Numbered from the stretch's first letter, positions 48,243 to 57,826 are shown. The stretch is DNA of 64,000 bases from Paraburkholderia sp. Ac-20340 (GCF_017104965.1 NZ_JAAGPR010000013.1:1-64000), one strand, 5' to 3'. Notes: generated by a model from the sequence alone, not told the origin. Numbers and translations are program-made.

Positions 48243-50066
48243 TTATTCGGCATCCTTATTAGTCGTTGCCTTCGCCATTTTGCGGATTTCCTCGTCGCGC
48301 AACTCGCGGCGCAAAATCTTGCCGATATTGCTTTGCGGCAGCGACTCGCGAAACTCGACGATGCGCGGCACCTTGTAGCCCGTAAGCTGCTGGCGGCAGA
48401 ACTGGATCAGCGCGTCTTCCGTGAGCGCGGGATCGCGCCGCACGACAAAGACCTTCACGCGCTCGCCCTGCACGACGTCCGGCACGCCGATCGCCGCCAC
48501 TTCGCGCACGCCCGGATGCTGGGCGATCACATCCTCGATCTCGTTCGGATAGACGTTGAAGCCCGACACCAGAATCATGTCCTTCTTGCGATCGATCAGG
48601 CGGATATAGCCGCGCGCGTCCATGATGCCGATATCGCCGGTCGCGAGCCAGCCATCGTCGACGAATACGCACGCGGTTTCATCGGGGCGATTCCAGTAGC
48701 CGCGCATCACCTGCGGGCCTTTCACGCACAGTTCGCCCGGCTCGCCGATGCCGGCCCACGTGCCGTCGTCGCGGCGCATGCGCACCTGGGTCGACGGCGC
48801 GGGCAGGCCGATCGAGCCTTCGAAATCGGCGAGATGGGCGACGTCGACGGGATTGAGCGTCACGATCGGCGAGCATTCCGTGAGGCCGTAACCTTCGACG
48901 ATCGGTTTGCCGGTCACCGATTTGAAGCGATCGGCGATGGCTTTCTGCGTCGCCATGCCGCCCGCCATTGCGAGCTTGAGACCGGAGAAGTCGCGCTGGC
49001 GGAATTCCTCGTTATCGAGGAAGGCGTTGTAAAGCGTGTTGACCGCGCTGATGCAACTGAAGGTCTCCTTGCGCAGAATCTTCATCACGCGCTTCGTGTC
49101 GCGCGGATTCGCAATGAGAATATTGCGTCCGCCCAGCGCCATGAAAATCAGCGCGTTGATGGTGAGCGAATAGATGTGGTAGAGCGGCAGCGGCGTGAGC
49201 ACGGTTTCGGCGCCGCTGTCGAGTTGACCCGCGACCCACGCTTTCGCCTGCAGCACATTCGCGAGGATAGTGCCGTGCGTGAGCATCGCGCCCTTGGCCA
49301 CGCCGGTGGTGCCGCCCGTGTATTGGAGAAAGGCGAGATCGTCGCGCTGAGGGATGGCGGGCGCCCGCGGCTCGCGCGCGCCTTGTTCGAGCACGTCGAT
49401 CAGTCGCTGCGCCTGCGGCAGCCGGTACGCCGGCACCATCTTCTTCACATGACGCAGCATGAAGTTGATGAAACGGCCTTTGAGATTGAGCCCTTCGCCA
49501 AGCAGATCGCCGAGTTGCGTGATGACGATGCGCTCGACCGGCGTGCCGGGCAGGGCGTCTTCGAGTGTCTTCGCAAAGCTCTCGAACACGACGATGGTTT
49601 GCGCGCCGCTGTCCTTGAGCTGGTGCGCGAGTTCGCGCGCCGTGTAGAGCGGATTGACGTTGACGACGATCGCACCGGCCTTGAGCGCGCCAAACAGCGC
49701 GACCGGATACTGCAGCGTATTGGGCAGCATGATCGCCACGCGATCGCCTGCGCGCACGCCCGCGACCTGCAGCCATGAGGCGAACGCAGTGGCCTTGCGG
49801 GCGAGCGCGCCATAGGTCATCGGCGAGCCGGCGCTCACGTAGGCGACGCGGTCGCGAAAGCGCGCGGTGCAATCGTCGAAGAACTGCACGAGCGAGGCGT
49901 ACTGCGTGACGTCGACATCGTGCGGTACGCCGTTCGGGTAGGCGGCGTACCAGATGCCGTCGGTGTTGGGAGCGGCGTTCGCGCTGCTGGCTGAAGGCGC
50001 CGGGTCGGCCGCGCGGTCTTCGGCAATCGTGGCTTCGGGCCGGGGCGGTTGTGGCGTTTCGCTCAT
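48243..50066 (-). CDS. Long-chain fatty-acid-CoA ligase (FadD-like)
   Basis: ATP-dependent acyl-CoA synthetase of 607 residues, activating fatty acids for beta-oxidation or lipid synthesis. An N-terminal extension of about 50 residues precedes the AMP-binding domain: P-loop-like YTGGTTGVAKGA at 249-260, GYGLTECSP, and the C-terminal subdomain with GWLATGDIGIMDARGYIRLI and the catalytic-Lys end LPQSNIGKILRREL. ATG 50066 has a ggaga site eight bases upstream; a longer in-frame start at 50123 lacks one. Convergent with the anti-sigma gene (24 bp apart). Confidence 0.92.
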   Translation of the reverse strand: MSETPQPPRPEATIAEDRAADPAPSASSANAAPNTDGIWYAAYPNGVPHDVDVTQYASLVQFFDDCTARFRDRVAYVSAGSPMTYGALARKATAFASWLQVAGVRAGDRVAIMLPNTLQYPVALFGALKAGAIVVNVNPLYTARELAHQLKDSGAQTIVVFESFAKTLEDALPGTPVERIVITQLGDLLGEGLNLKGRFINFMLRHVKKMVPAYRLPQAQRLIDVLEQGAREPRAPAIPQRDDLAFLQYTGGTTGVAKGAMLTHGTILANVLQAKAWVAGQLDSGAETVLTPLPLYHIYSLTINALIFMALGGRNILIANPRDTKRVMKILRKETFSCISAVNTLYNAFLDNEEFRQRDFSGLKLAMAGGMATQKAIADRFKSVTGKPIVEGYGLTECSPIVTLNPVDVAHLADFEGSIGLPAPSTQVRMRRDDGTWAGIGEPGELCVKGPQVMRGYWNRPDETACVFVDDGWLATGDIGIMDARGYIRLIDRKKDMILVSGFNVYPNEIEDVIAQHPGVREVAAIGVPDVVQGERVKVFVVRRDPALTEDALIQFCRQQLTGYKVPRIVEFRESLPQSNIGKILRRELRDEEIRKMAKATTNKDAE

Positions 50067-50203
50067 TCTGGGTCTCCGGTCAGGCGTGATGTTGGGTCGC
50101 GGCGCGCGTGGCGCGACCATCATGCACCGGAGTGTGCCAGATCGGCAGACGGAGTTTCCCTGTTTTCAGCGTGGCTGAATCAGGGCGGCTGAAGCCGACG
50201 TGC

Positions 50204-50243
50204 AAAAAACAAGGCCGTGCAGGCTGTTCGCCCGGCACGGCCT
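50204..50243 (-). terminator. Terminator of the MFS gene
   Basis: On the minus strand aggccgtgc (complement of 50235-50243) pairs with gcacggcct (complement of 50212-50220), then tgtttttt (complement of 50204-50211). Confidence 0.85.
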
Positions 50244-50262
50244 CGATCGTTGGCTTGCGCGC

Positions 50263-51477
50263 TTATGCAGCCACGTGTTTGGCGGTCTGCGTCATGTCGA
50301 TACCGCGTCGCTCGCGGCTGAACAGAATCAGCACGGAGATCACGATCGCCACCGTACCCGCGACGATCGCCATCGACATGCCGTAGTTCTGGTTATGCGT
50401 TTCGGCAAGCGAAGCCTGCAAGGTCGCATTCACCGAGGCGAACAGATTGCCGAGCTGATAAACCAGGCCCGGGAACGTCGCGCGCACTTCATCGGGCGAG
50501 ATTTCGTTGAGGTGCACGGGGATCACGCCCCACGCGCCCTGCACCGAAATCTGCATGAGGAACGCGCCGAGCGCGAGCATCACCGGCGTAACCGAGAAGG
50601 CCCACAGCGGCAGCACCGGCAGCGCGATCAGCGCAGCGATACAGATCGCCTTGCGGCGGCCGATCTTTTCGGAGATCGAACCAAAGAACAGTCCGCCCAC
50701 GATAGCGCCGATATTCAGCACGATCGTGATCAGCGAAACCGTATGCGGATCGAAGTGATGCTGTTCGCGCAGGAAGGTCGGATAGAGATCCTGGGTGCCG
50801 TGCGAGAAGAAGTTGAACGCTGTCATCAGCACGATCGCGTAGATCGACAGGGCCGCGTTGTGCTTGAGCGTGGAAAGCAGGCTCGGGCGCGCGCGCTTTT
50901 CCATCTCCTTCCAGGCCGGCGATTCGGGCACGTGAGCGCGCACATACAGCACGAGCAGCGCGGGCAGCACGCCGATAAAGAACATGCCGCGCCAGCCCAC
51001 ATATTGATAGAGCACGCCGAATACCACCGAAGCCAGCAGATAGCCGCTCGGATAACCCGCCTGCAGCAGGCCGGAAACGATGCCGCGCGCCTTGGGCGGA
51101 ATGGTTTCCATCGTGAGCGCCGAACCCACGCCCCATTCGCCGCCCATCGCTACGCCGAACAGCGCGCGCAACACAATGAATGTGGCGAGGTTAGGGGAGA
51201 AACCGGTGAGCAGTTCGAGCAGCGAGTAGCACGCGATGTTGACCATCAGCGTGGGCCGGCGGCCGTAACGGTCGGCCAGTCGCCCGAATATCAGCGCGCC
51301 GATCGGGCGCATGGCCAGCGTCAGCGTAATGGCAAAAGCGACTGCAGGAATCTTGGTATTGAATTCAGTGGCGATATCTTTCAGAACGAAAACCATCAGA
51401 AAGAAATCGAAGGCGTCGAGCGTCCACCCCAAATACGCTGCGATCGTGACGTTTTTTTGCTCTCGCGTCCAGCTCAT
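50263..51477 (-). CDS. MFS transporter, likely SHS-family carboxylate (lactate-type) carrier
   Basis: Inner-membrane symporter of 404 residues with about 12 membrane helices. It has motif A GRLADRYGRRPTLM after helix 2, GGEWGVGSALTMETIPPKAR in helix 4/5, and N-terminus MSWTREQKNVTIAAYLGWTL. The LGWTLDAFDFF start resembles the sialate/lactate (SHS, JEN1-like) group of the MFS; substrate is inference, a monocarboxylate being most likely. ATG 51477 is chosen for its aggag site; the frame is open 45 bases further. A promoter with a palindrome precedes it and a strong terminator follows. Confidence 0.85.
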   Translation of the reverse strand: MSWTREQKNVTIAAYLGWTLDAFDFFLMVFVLKDIATEFNTKIPAVAFAITLTLAMRPIGALIFGRLADRYGRRPTLMVNIACYSLLELLTGFSPNLATFIVLRALFGVAMGGEWGVGSALTMETIPPKARGIVSGLLQAGYPSGYLLASVVFGVLYQYVGWRGMFFIGVLPALLVLYVRAHVPESPAWKEMEKRARPSLLSTLKHNAALSIYAIVLMTAFNFFSHGTQDLYPTFLREQHHFDPHTVSLITIVLNIGAIVGGLFFGSISEKIGRRKAICIAALIALPVLPLWAFSVTPVMLALGAFLMQISVQGAWGVIPVHLNEISPDEVRATFPGLVYQLGNLFASVNATLQASLAETHNQNYGMSMAIVAGTVAIVISVLILFSRERRGIDMTQTAKHVAA

Positions 51478-51599
51478 GTCTTTTTTCTCCTGATATAGCC
51501 GCGATCTGCCGTCTCCAGGCATCGCGTCAGTGGCCCGCCGCGCCGTTGTGCGCCCGCGTGTGCGCGGCGCTGCGAGCTTCGTACGAGTGTACGCCCGGC

Positions 51600-51629
51600 A
51601 TTAAACATTTGCATGAATGTTGGGCGCAA
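51600..51629 (-). promoter_or_regulatory. Promoter and palindrome of the MFS gene
   Basis: Minus strand TTGCGC (51629-51624), 18 bases, TTTAAT (51605-51600). Between them AACATT (51604-51609) and AATGTT (51616-51621) form a perfect 18-bp dyad, placed to act as an operator. The rest of 51478-51799 is AT-rich and holds nothing else recognised. Confidence 0.4.
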
Positions 51630-51799
51630 CCCGTACTAATCCCTGGCTTGTGGATTGATCGGGACTTATCAGTTGAAAGCTTATTGTTTTAAAAGTAATT
51701 TAAATGTAATTAATGTGCAATTGAATGAGTATGAAAGTCGAATAAATTGATGGCGATTTGATTGGCGATCCTTATCGATCAGTCCGGCGATTATGTGAA

Positions 51800-53209
51800 T
51801 CAGCGCTGTGCCAGCCAGTCGGCGGTACGGGCAATGACGCTGCTCCAGTCGCCCATCGCAGATTGCCGCAGCACATGGGCCGAGGCGATCCACGGCGAGC
51901 GCGTGCCGTGGCGCCCCCAGCGCCATTCGCCAGTGGGATTGACCAGCACGGCCGTCGGTTTGCCCGCCATGACCGCGAGATTCGCGACGCCCGCGTCCAC
52001 GCTTACGACGGCATCGAGTTGTTCGACGCAGGCCATGGTGTCGGCGAAACTCGCGATGCCGGGCGTGTAGTGCGCCAGCGCGCCACGCGGCGTGCCGTTC
52101 CTGATCTCGGCAACCGGGTGATGCAGGCTGACGAACTGCACGCGGCGCGCCAGATCCGGGTTCAGCGTCAGGCGTTCGAGCGCGTCCACAGGAATGCTGC
52201 GCAGCCCGGCCCAACTGCGCTCCTTGCTGCGTATGCTTTCCTCGTGGCGCTGCGCACAATCCCAGAAGACACCGACCAACGCACGGCCAGGATGTTGCGC
52301 GCGCAACTGGTGTGCCCACGCTGCGGCTTCTTCACGCTGAGCCTGGGGCGCGCGCAGGAAGGCGGGAAAGTACGGATAAGGCTGCGGCGCGTCGCGCATG
52401 GCGAGCATCGGCAGATGCAGCAGCGTTGCCTGCATCGTCGGTGCGAACTCGTTGATCGCGGGCAGGAGGTCGTCGCCGCACGGAGCGAACAGCGCGAGCG
52501 GGCGTCTGGCAGCCACGACGCGGCAATCGGGCAGGGAGGCTTCGATCAGGCTGTGGATTTGCGCATCGCAGGTGACCATGATTTCCGCGCCCGCTTCGCG
52601 CCAGTGGCGCAGGCTGCCGAACAGCATGAACTGGTCGCCGTAACCCATCTGATGCGTCACCAGCACGCGTTCGCCGCGCAGGTCGCGTTGCCCGCTCCAG
52701 AGCGGCACTTCGTTATGCCGGTAGCTGCCGCTGTCGCCGCAATTGCGCCAGATCCACTGCATGAAGCCCTGTGCGTTGCCGGTGCTCAGCATGGCTTCGG
52801 CCAGCCATTTGTGTGCGCGCAGTTTGTCGGGATGCGATGCCTCGCCCGGTTGCTGGATGGCCTGCTGCAGGACGGCGATCGCAAGGTCGACATCGCCGCG
52901 CAGATAAAGATCGCGGCCAAGCCGCCCGAGATAGAAAACCGGCGCCCAGTCCAGCGTCGAATGATCGAGCCAGGTTTGCGCCGCGCGGTTGTGATCGCCG
53001 AGCAGACGCAAGGCACGGGCGCGCGCGTGGATGAAACTGCGGTTGCCCGGCTCGAGCGCCAGACCTTTTTCGGCCCACGGCAGCATCTGCTCGTCGCGCT
53101 GCGCGCCGATCAGCGCGTCGCAGATCTGCAGCAGCGTGTCTGTGTTGGAGGGTTCGCGCGTGTGCGCGGTGAAAGCGTCGATCAGACGATGTTCGGCATC
53201 GGGGAGCAT
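51800..53209 (-). CDS. TPR protein with glycosyltransferase family 9-like domain
   Basis: A 469-residue soluble protein. Residues about 1-150 form TPR-like helices (LLQICDALIGAQRDEQMLPW; LARDLYLRGDVDLAIAVL-type repeat). From about 175 it follows the heptosyltransferase-like (GT9) fold, with VLVTHQMGYGDQFMLFGSLR and a nucleotide-sugar-binding-like end DAVVSVDAGVANLAVMAGKP near residues 405-425. Such proteins occur with flagellin or surface glycosylation, but no flagellar or capsule genes are nearby. The target is unknown. Start ATG 53209 on the minus strand; divergent from the SDR gene. Confidence 0.75.
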   Translation of the reverse strand: MLPDAEHRLIDAFTAHTREPSNTDTLLQICDALIGAQRDEQMLPWAEKGLALEPGNRSFIHARARALRLLGDHNRAAQTWLDHSTLDWAPVFYLGRLGRDLYLRGDVDLAIAVLQQAIQQPGEASHPDKLRAHKWLAEAMLSTGNAQGFMQWIWRNCGDSGSYRHNEVPLWSGQRDLRGERVLVTHQMGYGDQFMLFGSLRHWREAGAEIMVTCDAQIHSLIEASLPDCRVVAARRPLALFAPCGDDLLPAINEFAPTMQATLLHLPMLAMRDAPQPYPYFPAFLRAPQAQREEAAAWAHQLRAQHPGRALVGVFWDCAQRHEESIRSKERSWAGLRSIPVDALERLTLNPDLARRVQFVSLHHPVAEIRNGTPRGALAHYTPGIASFADTMACVEQLDAVVSVDAGVANLAVMAGKPTAVLVNPTGEWRWGRHGTRSPWIASAHVLRQSAMGDWSSVIARTADWLAQR

Positions 53210-53570
53210 GGCGAGTCCTAAGTCACTGTGTTTATAAGAAAAATCTTATCGAGACGTCGGACGCACTGATATCGGAGTCGTCTTAAAAACCGTGGGCTGC
53301 GGCCGGATAGCGTTTTGCGGCGAATCTGCCGCGCTCGTGGCACGCCTCGCACACTTTCGTTGATAATGAACGACCGTGCTTTTCCTGATTCACTTCGTAG
53401 AGGGAAGTAACTAGAATCGGATTCGTGCCTGTGAGTTCCGCTGTGCGGAACCAATTCGCCGAACGATTCAGCGTGAAGCGCGGGCGTGCATGAATGAGCA
53501 GAGAGTCAGCAGAACCCGCCGGGTCGCAGCGCGGCCCAGTCAGGCAGACAGACATCAAGGAGACGCAAGC
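53210..53570. promoter_or_regulatory. Divergent intergenic region with a perfect 17-bp palindrome
   Basis: Between the TPR-glycosyltransferase gene (minus) and the SDR gene (plus). GTTCCGC (53435-53441), tgt, GCGGAAC (53445-53451) is a perfect dyad and a candidate operator for the SDR/acyl-CoA ligase genes. TATAAA at 53231-53236 read on the minus strand may be part of the other promoter. No gene is supported here. Confidence 0.4.
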
Positions 53571-54344
53571 ATGCAGGTCAGGCAATTGTTCGATTTGAAC
53601 GGTCAGGTGGCACTCATCACGGGCGGCTCTCGCGGCCTTGGCTTGCAGATGGCCGAGGCGCTGGGCGAAATGGGCGCGCGCGTGGTGATCTCGGCGCGCA
53701 AGGCCGACGAACTCGCCGAGGCGCAGAAGCACTTGCAGGCGCTCGGCATCGAGGCAATGACGATCGTCAGCGACCTGCAGCGGCCCGACGCGGCCGTCAA
53801 GCTCGTCGATGAAACGCTGGCGGCGTGCGGCCAGATCGACATCCTCATCAACAATGCGGGCGCCACATGGGGCGCGCCCGCCGAGGATTATCCCGACGAA
53901 GCCTGGCATAAGGTGATGAACCTGAACGTCAATGCGCCGTTTTTCCTCGCGCGCGAAGTGGGCAAGCGCTGCATGATCGGGCGCAAGCGCGGCAAGATCA
54001 TCAATATCGCGTCGATTGCCGGTCTCAAGGGCTCGCTCGGGCCGATGCAGACGATTGCCTACAACACCTCGAAGGCCGCGGCGATCAACTTCACGCGCGC
54101 GCTCGCTGCCGAATGGGGCAAGTACAACATCAACGTGAACGCCATCTGCCCGGGTTTCTTCCCGACGAAAATGGCGGCGGGCCTGCTCGACAAGCTCGGC
54201 CAGACTGTGATCGATCACACGCCGCTGCAGCGTCTGGGCGACGAGAGCGATCTCAAGGGCGCGGTGGTGTTTCTCGCGAGCGGCGCGTCGCGCCATATCA
54301 CGGGCCAGTATCTGGCGATCGACGGCGGCGCGAGCATCGTCTGA
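53571..54344 (+). CDS. SDR-family NAD(P)-dependent oxidoreductase
   Basis: Classical short-chain dehydrogenase of 257 residues. The Rossmann motif is TGGSRGLGLQMAEAL near residues 18-32, NNAG at about 92-95, and the active site has Ser in NIASIAGLKG with Tyr-x-x-x-Lys in AYNTSKAAA (about 160-168). The C-terminus reads GQYLAIDGGASIV. ATG 53571 has an aaggag site; an upstream in-frame ATG at 53490 lacks one. Followed after 158 bp by an acyl-CoA ligase gene, so 3-hydroxyacyl or alcohol substrates in a fatty-acid or aromatic route are plausible. Confidence 0.88.
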   Translation: MQVRQLFDLNGQVALITGGSRGLGLQMAEALGEMGARVVISARKADELAEAQKHLQALGIEAMTIVSDLQRPDAAVKLVDETLAACGQIDILINNAGATWGAPAEDYPDEAWHKVMNLNVNAPFFLAREVGKRCMIGRKRGKIINIASIAGLKGSLGPMQTIAYNTSKAAAINFTRALAAEWGKYNINVNAICPGFFPTKMAAGLLDKLGQTVIDHTPLQRLGDESDLKGAVVFLASGASRHITGQYLAIDGGASIV

Positions 54345-54431
54345 CGATGGCGGCCGCGTGGCCGCTATCGTCTGTTGATACGCATGCCTAAGTATACGGA
54401 CGGCTGGCGGCGCAACCCTTGTAACCCTTGT
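54345..54431 (+). repeat. Hairpin and tandem 9-mer after the SDR gene
   Basis: A nearly perfect stem, cgatggcggcc with ggccgctatcg (54345-54370), directly follows the stop and lacks a T-run. Further on AACCCTTGT is present twice in tandem (54414-54422, 54423-54431). Probably local 3'-end structure plus a simple duplication. Confidence 0.4.
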
Positions 54432-54502
54432 GCCGCCCACGCCGATTGCACGACCTGCGCGCCGCCGCTGGCGGTGCGCAATCCACGAGACGGAACTTGC
54501 CC

Positions 54503-56206
54503 ATGTCTACGTCCGCCGTCGCTGTATCGTCGCAAATTGCAGCAAAGCGTTCGCCGTTCTGGCCCGCGCAACTCTCGCCGCATCTGAGCATTCCGGCCAC
54601 GAACCTGTTCTATAACGCCGAAGTTTCCGCCGCGCGTTACCCCGATAAACCCTTTATCGTTTTCTACGACACGCCCGTCACCTTCGCGCAATTCAAGGAC
54701 GAAGCCGAGCGCGTGGCCGGCTATCTGCAGACGGAATGCGGCGTGAAGGCTGGCGACCGCGTGCTGCTTTATATGCAGAACAGTCCGCAATGGGTGATTG
54801 CCTATTACGGCATCCTGCGCGCGAATGCCGTGGTCGTGCCCGTCAATCCGATGAATCTCACGGACGAACTCGAGCACTACGTCGAAGACAGCGGAGCCAC
54901 GACGGCCTTTGTCACGCAGGAACTGTATGGGCGCATCGCGCCGCTGCTGGGCGAGGGCGCAGGGCCGGGGCTGCGTCATCTGCTTGTGGCCACCTATAGC
55001 GACTATATAAAGAACGAGCCGTTCTCGCCGCCGCCCGAATTCGTGAGCGCGCCGCGCCATGTCGAAGGCCCCGGTGTCACGCATTGGGCCGATGTGCTGG
55101 CAGCGAACATCGCGCCCGGCCCGTTGACGGCAGGCGCGGACGATCTCTGCGTGATGCCCTATACCTCGGGCACGACCGGCAAGCCGAAGGGCTGCATGCA
55201 TACGCATCGCAGCGTCATGTGCACGGCCGTGGGCGGCTGCAACTGGTTTGGCAGTAATCAGGATGCCGTACAGTTATCGGTGTTGCCGCTCTTTCACGTG
55301 ACCGGCATGCAGGGCGGTATGAACAGCCCGCTCTACAACGGTTCGACGGTGGTGATTCTGCCGCGCTGGGATCGCGACGCCGCGGCGCGCGCCATCGAGC
55401 ATTACCGCATCAACGGCTGGCAGGCGATATCGACCATGGTGGTCGATTTCATTTCGAATCCGCGCATCGGCGAATACGATCTATCCAGCCTTGCGTGGAT
55501 GCGTGGCGGCGGCGCGACGATGCCCGACGCCGTGGTCAAGAAACTGCGCGATCTCACCGGGCTGGAATTCGTGGAAGGTTACGGCATGTCCGAAACCATG
55601 GCCGCCACGCATATCAATCCGCCGCAAAACCCCAAGGCGCAATGTCTGGGCATTCCGGTATTCGATGTCGATGCGCGTATCGTCGATCCGATTACGCTCG
55701 AAGAGGTGGTGGAAGGCGAGGCAGGCGAACTCATTATGTGCGCGCCGCAAGTCATGCAAGGCTATTGGGGCAATCCCAAGGCCACGAAGGAAGCGTTTAT
55801 CGAGCGTGACGGCAAGCGCTTTCTGCGTACCGGCGATCTCGTGCGCCGTGACGCGGATGGCTATTACTTCATGACCGATCGCCTCAAGCGCATGATCAAT
55901 GCGTCGGGCTACAAGGTGTGGCCAGCGGAAGTGGAGGCGTTGATGTATCGCCATCCGGCCATCAAGGAAGTCTGTGTGATCGGCACGCAGGACGCGAAGC
56001 GCGGCGAGACTGTGAAAGCGGTGGTCGTGCTCGACCCGCAGCAAACCGGCAGCGTGAACGAGGACGACATCGTCAAGTGGGCGCACGAGAACATGGCAGC
56101 TTATAAGGCGCCGCGTATCGTGCAGTTCGTCGATACGTTGCCGAAGTCGGGCAGCGGCAAGATCCTCTGGCGCAAGCTGCAGGAAGAAGAGGAGGCAACG
56201 CGCTGA
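54503..56206 (+). CDS. Acyl-CoA synthetase (long-chain fatty-acid-CoA ligase type)
   Basis: AMP-forming acyl-CoA ligase of 567 residues. The adenylation motif YTSGTTGKPKGC is at 219-230, GYGMSETMAATH lies in the second core, and the C-terminal hinge/catalytic region has LKRMINASGYKVWPAEVEAL and LPKSGSGKILWRKL. ATG 54503 is preferred over longer upstream frames because the conserved N-terminus starts here; the ribosome-binding site is weak. It is more similar to medium/long-chain or aryl ligases than to the FadD copy at 48243. Substrate not determinable; pairing with an SDR suggests a degradative pathway. Confidence 0.88.
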   Translation: MSTSAVAVSSQIAAKRSPFWPAQLSPHLSIPATNLFYNAEVSAARYPDKPFIVFYDTPVTFAQFKDEAERVAGYLQTECGVKAGDRVLLYMQNSPQWVIAYYGILRANAVVVPVNPMNLTDELEHYVEDSGATTAFVTQELYGRIAPLLGEGAGPGLRHLLVATYSDYIKNEPFSPPPEFVSAPRHVEGPGVTHWADVLAANIAPGPLTAGADDLCVMPYTSGTTGKPKGCMHTHRSVMCTAVGGCNWFGSNQDAVQLSVLPLFHVTGMQGGMNSPLYNGSTVVILPRWDRDAAARAIEHYRINGWQAISTMVVDFISNPRIGEYDLSSLAWMRGGGATMPDAVVKKLRDLTGLEFVEGYGMSETMAATHINPPQNPKAQCLGIPVFDVDARIVDPITLEEVVEGEAGELIMCAPQVMQGYWGNPKATKEAFIERDGKRFLRTGDLVRRDADGYYFMTDRLKRMINASGYKVWPAEVEALMYRHPAIKEVCVIGTQDAKRGETVKAVVVLDPQQTGSVNEDDIVKWAHENMAAYKAPRIVQFVDTLPKSGSGKILWRKLQEEEEATR

Positions 56207-56290
56207 TCGGCGCGTGAACTTTCGCTAGTCACGTATCAACGGCGGCCTCGCGCATGCGGGTGCCGCCGATCAAGACGTTTTTCCTATCGA

Positions 56291-56671
56291 TCACGCACCG
56301 GCCAGCGCAGGCAGGCCCGGCTCGCTCCAGTCCCATCCCCCCGCTTCCTGTCCTTGCATCGCATGCTGCGCCTGTCTACCCGCGCCTTGTTGTGCGACGT
56401 TTGCCGGCTTCCACTCGCCAGGCGCCTGCGCATTCTTGCGTCCCAGAATCGCTTCACACAGAAAGTCGAGGCTATAGGCCTTCAGCAGGTGAGCGTGATG
56501 GGTTTCGATGTAGGTGGACAGGCGTGCCGCTTCGCCTTCGATTGACGCGAGCGCGTGCAGCGTGGCCGTATCCCAGCGAAACCGCAAACCCAGTTCGGCG
56601 AAGGCCGAATTGAATGCGCTCAATTGTGCGTGCGTATGCGGCTCATGCTCGACGGGGGACGTTTGGCTCAT
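56291..56671 (-). CDS. Conserved hypothetical protein, alpha-helical
   Basis: A 126-residue soluble protein that I do not recognise as a named family. Residues 15-75 look helical (LSAFNSAFAELGLRFRWDTA; LASIEGEAARLSTYIETHHA) with a Leu/His-rich core that includes a conserved-looking HHAHLLKAYSLDFLCEAI. A Gln/Ala/Gly tail follows. ATG 56671 has an excellent aggag site eight bases upstream, which supports a real gene. It is convergent with the acyl-CoA ligase and divergent from the GntR gene. Confidence 0.6.
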   Translation of the reverse strand: MSQTSPVEHEPHTHAQLSAFNSAFAELGLRFRWDTATLHALASIEGEAARLSTYIETHHAHLLKAYSLDFLCEAILGRKNAQAPGEWKPANVAQQGAGRQAQHAMQGQEAGGWDWSEPGLPALAGA

Positions 56672-56829
56672 GGCGATTCTCCTGGTGCAGATGAAGAGTG
56701 GCGTGAACCAAGCGTAGGAGGGACCATGAATAAACGATAGTTAAAGTTTTTTTCGATTTATATAAATAATCGCGTATGTATTGAAATCCCCGAGGCAACT
56801 GACCCTCTGATCTGCGCGTAAACCCCGCG

Positions 56830-56860
56830 TTGTGACGTCTTGATCGCTGATATATTGTAT
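56830..56860 (+). promoter_or_regulatory. Promoter and candidate autoregulatory box of the GntR gene
   Basis: TTGTGA (56830-56835), 17 bases, TATTGT (56853-56858). The 9-mer ATATTGTAT (56852-56860) overlaps the -10; GATAT and ATATC further flank this region as a partial dyad (56849-56870). The same 9-mer overlaps the oxc -10. Confidence 0.5.
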
Positions 56861-56919
56861 TGAAAATATCGAATTCGCCTGAAGTCCCGGCTAAACCGTA
56901 CGTTGGAGACCCGTCACCG

Positions 56920-57639
56920 ATGTCCGCTGAAACCCAAGACGAAGCCGGAGCGTCGCCGCTGACCCTGACGCTCGAACCCATCAACGCCACGATCTCGCTG
57001 CGTGATCAGGCGTACGCAAAGCTCAGGCAGGCGATTGCCGAAACCGATATCTATCGCTCGCGAGACGAAATTCGTCTGGATGAGAAGGAACTCACCGAAA
57101 AGCTCGGTGTGAGCCGCACGCCGGTACGCGAGGCCATGACCTTGCTGGAGCAGGAGGGTTTTCTGCGCACGGTGCCGCGGCGCGGCGTGTATATCCTGCG
57201 CAAGACGCGCAAGGAAATCGTCGAGATGATCTATATGTGGGCCGCGCTCGAAAGCATTGCGGCGCGTCTCGCGACCCAGCGCGCTTCGGATGAAGACATT
57301 GCGCGATTGCGGCGCATGTTCTCCGGCTTCGGCGAGCAGGCGCCGGCCGAGCATATCGAGGAATACTCCGAAGCCAACATCATGTTCCATCAAGCGCTGG
57401 TCGAGCTATCGCAGTCGCCGATCATCGTGGACACCATCAAGAACATCTTTATGCATGTGCGCGCGATTCGCCGCATGACGATCGCGCAGAGCGATCGCGC
57501 CTCGCGTTCTATCGTCGATCACATGCGCATTATCGAAGCACTGGAGGCGCGCGATACCGAACGCGTCGAGCGCCTCGTGCGTCAGCATTCGATCGACCTC
57601 GCACTGTTCGTCGAAGCGAATTGCGATTTTCTCGATTGA
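56920..57639 (+). CDS. GntR/FadR-family regulator of oxalate catabolism
   Basis: A 239-residue transcription factor. N-terminal winged helix about 25-95 (DEKELTEKLGVSRTPVREAM, then EQEGFLRTVPRRGVYIL), C-terminal FCD ligand-binding domain about 100-225 (helical, with IMFHQALVELS and His/Glu residues fit for metal or carboxylate binding). ATG 56920 is preferred; the frame is open upstream to a TTG. It is 255 bp upstream of oxc in the same direction, and both have the same box over their -10. Likely a repressor relieved by oxalyl-CoA, oxalate or formate; the ligand is inference. Confidence 0.9.
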   Translation: MSAETQDEAGASPLTLTLEPINATISLRDQAYAKLRQAIAETDIYRSRDEIRLDEKELTEKLGVSRTPVREAMTLLEQEGFLRTVPRRGVYILRKTRKEIVEMIYMWAALESIAARLATQRASDEDIARLRRMFSGFGEQAPAEHIEEYSEANIMFHQALVELSQSPIIVDTIKNIFMHVRAIRRMTIAQSDRASRSIVDHMRIIEALEARDTERVERLVRQHSIDLALFVEANCDFLD

Positions 57640-57826
57640 GTGCCGTGCACTGAGACGTTTTTCGTATGAATCGATGTGTCGGTTCTTCTTATGTTGTTCG
57701 TAGTCCGTATTAATAGACGTAGCGCTTGCGCGTTGTGACGCATCAATTCATCGACGCGAAATGCGCTGCGTGCAACTGGCATCACGTATCGCATCGCAGC
57801 ATGTAGTGAGGATGTCGAAAAACGTC

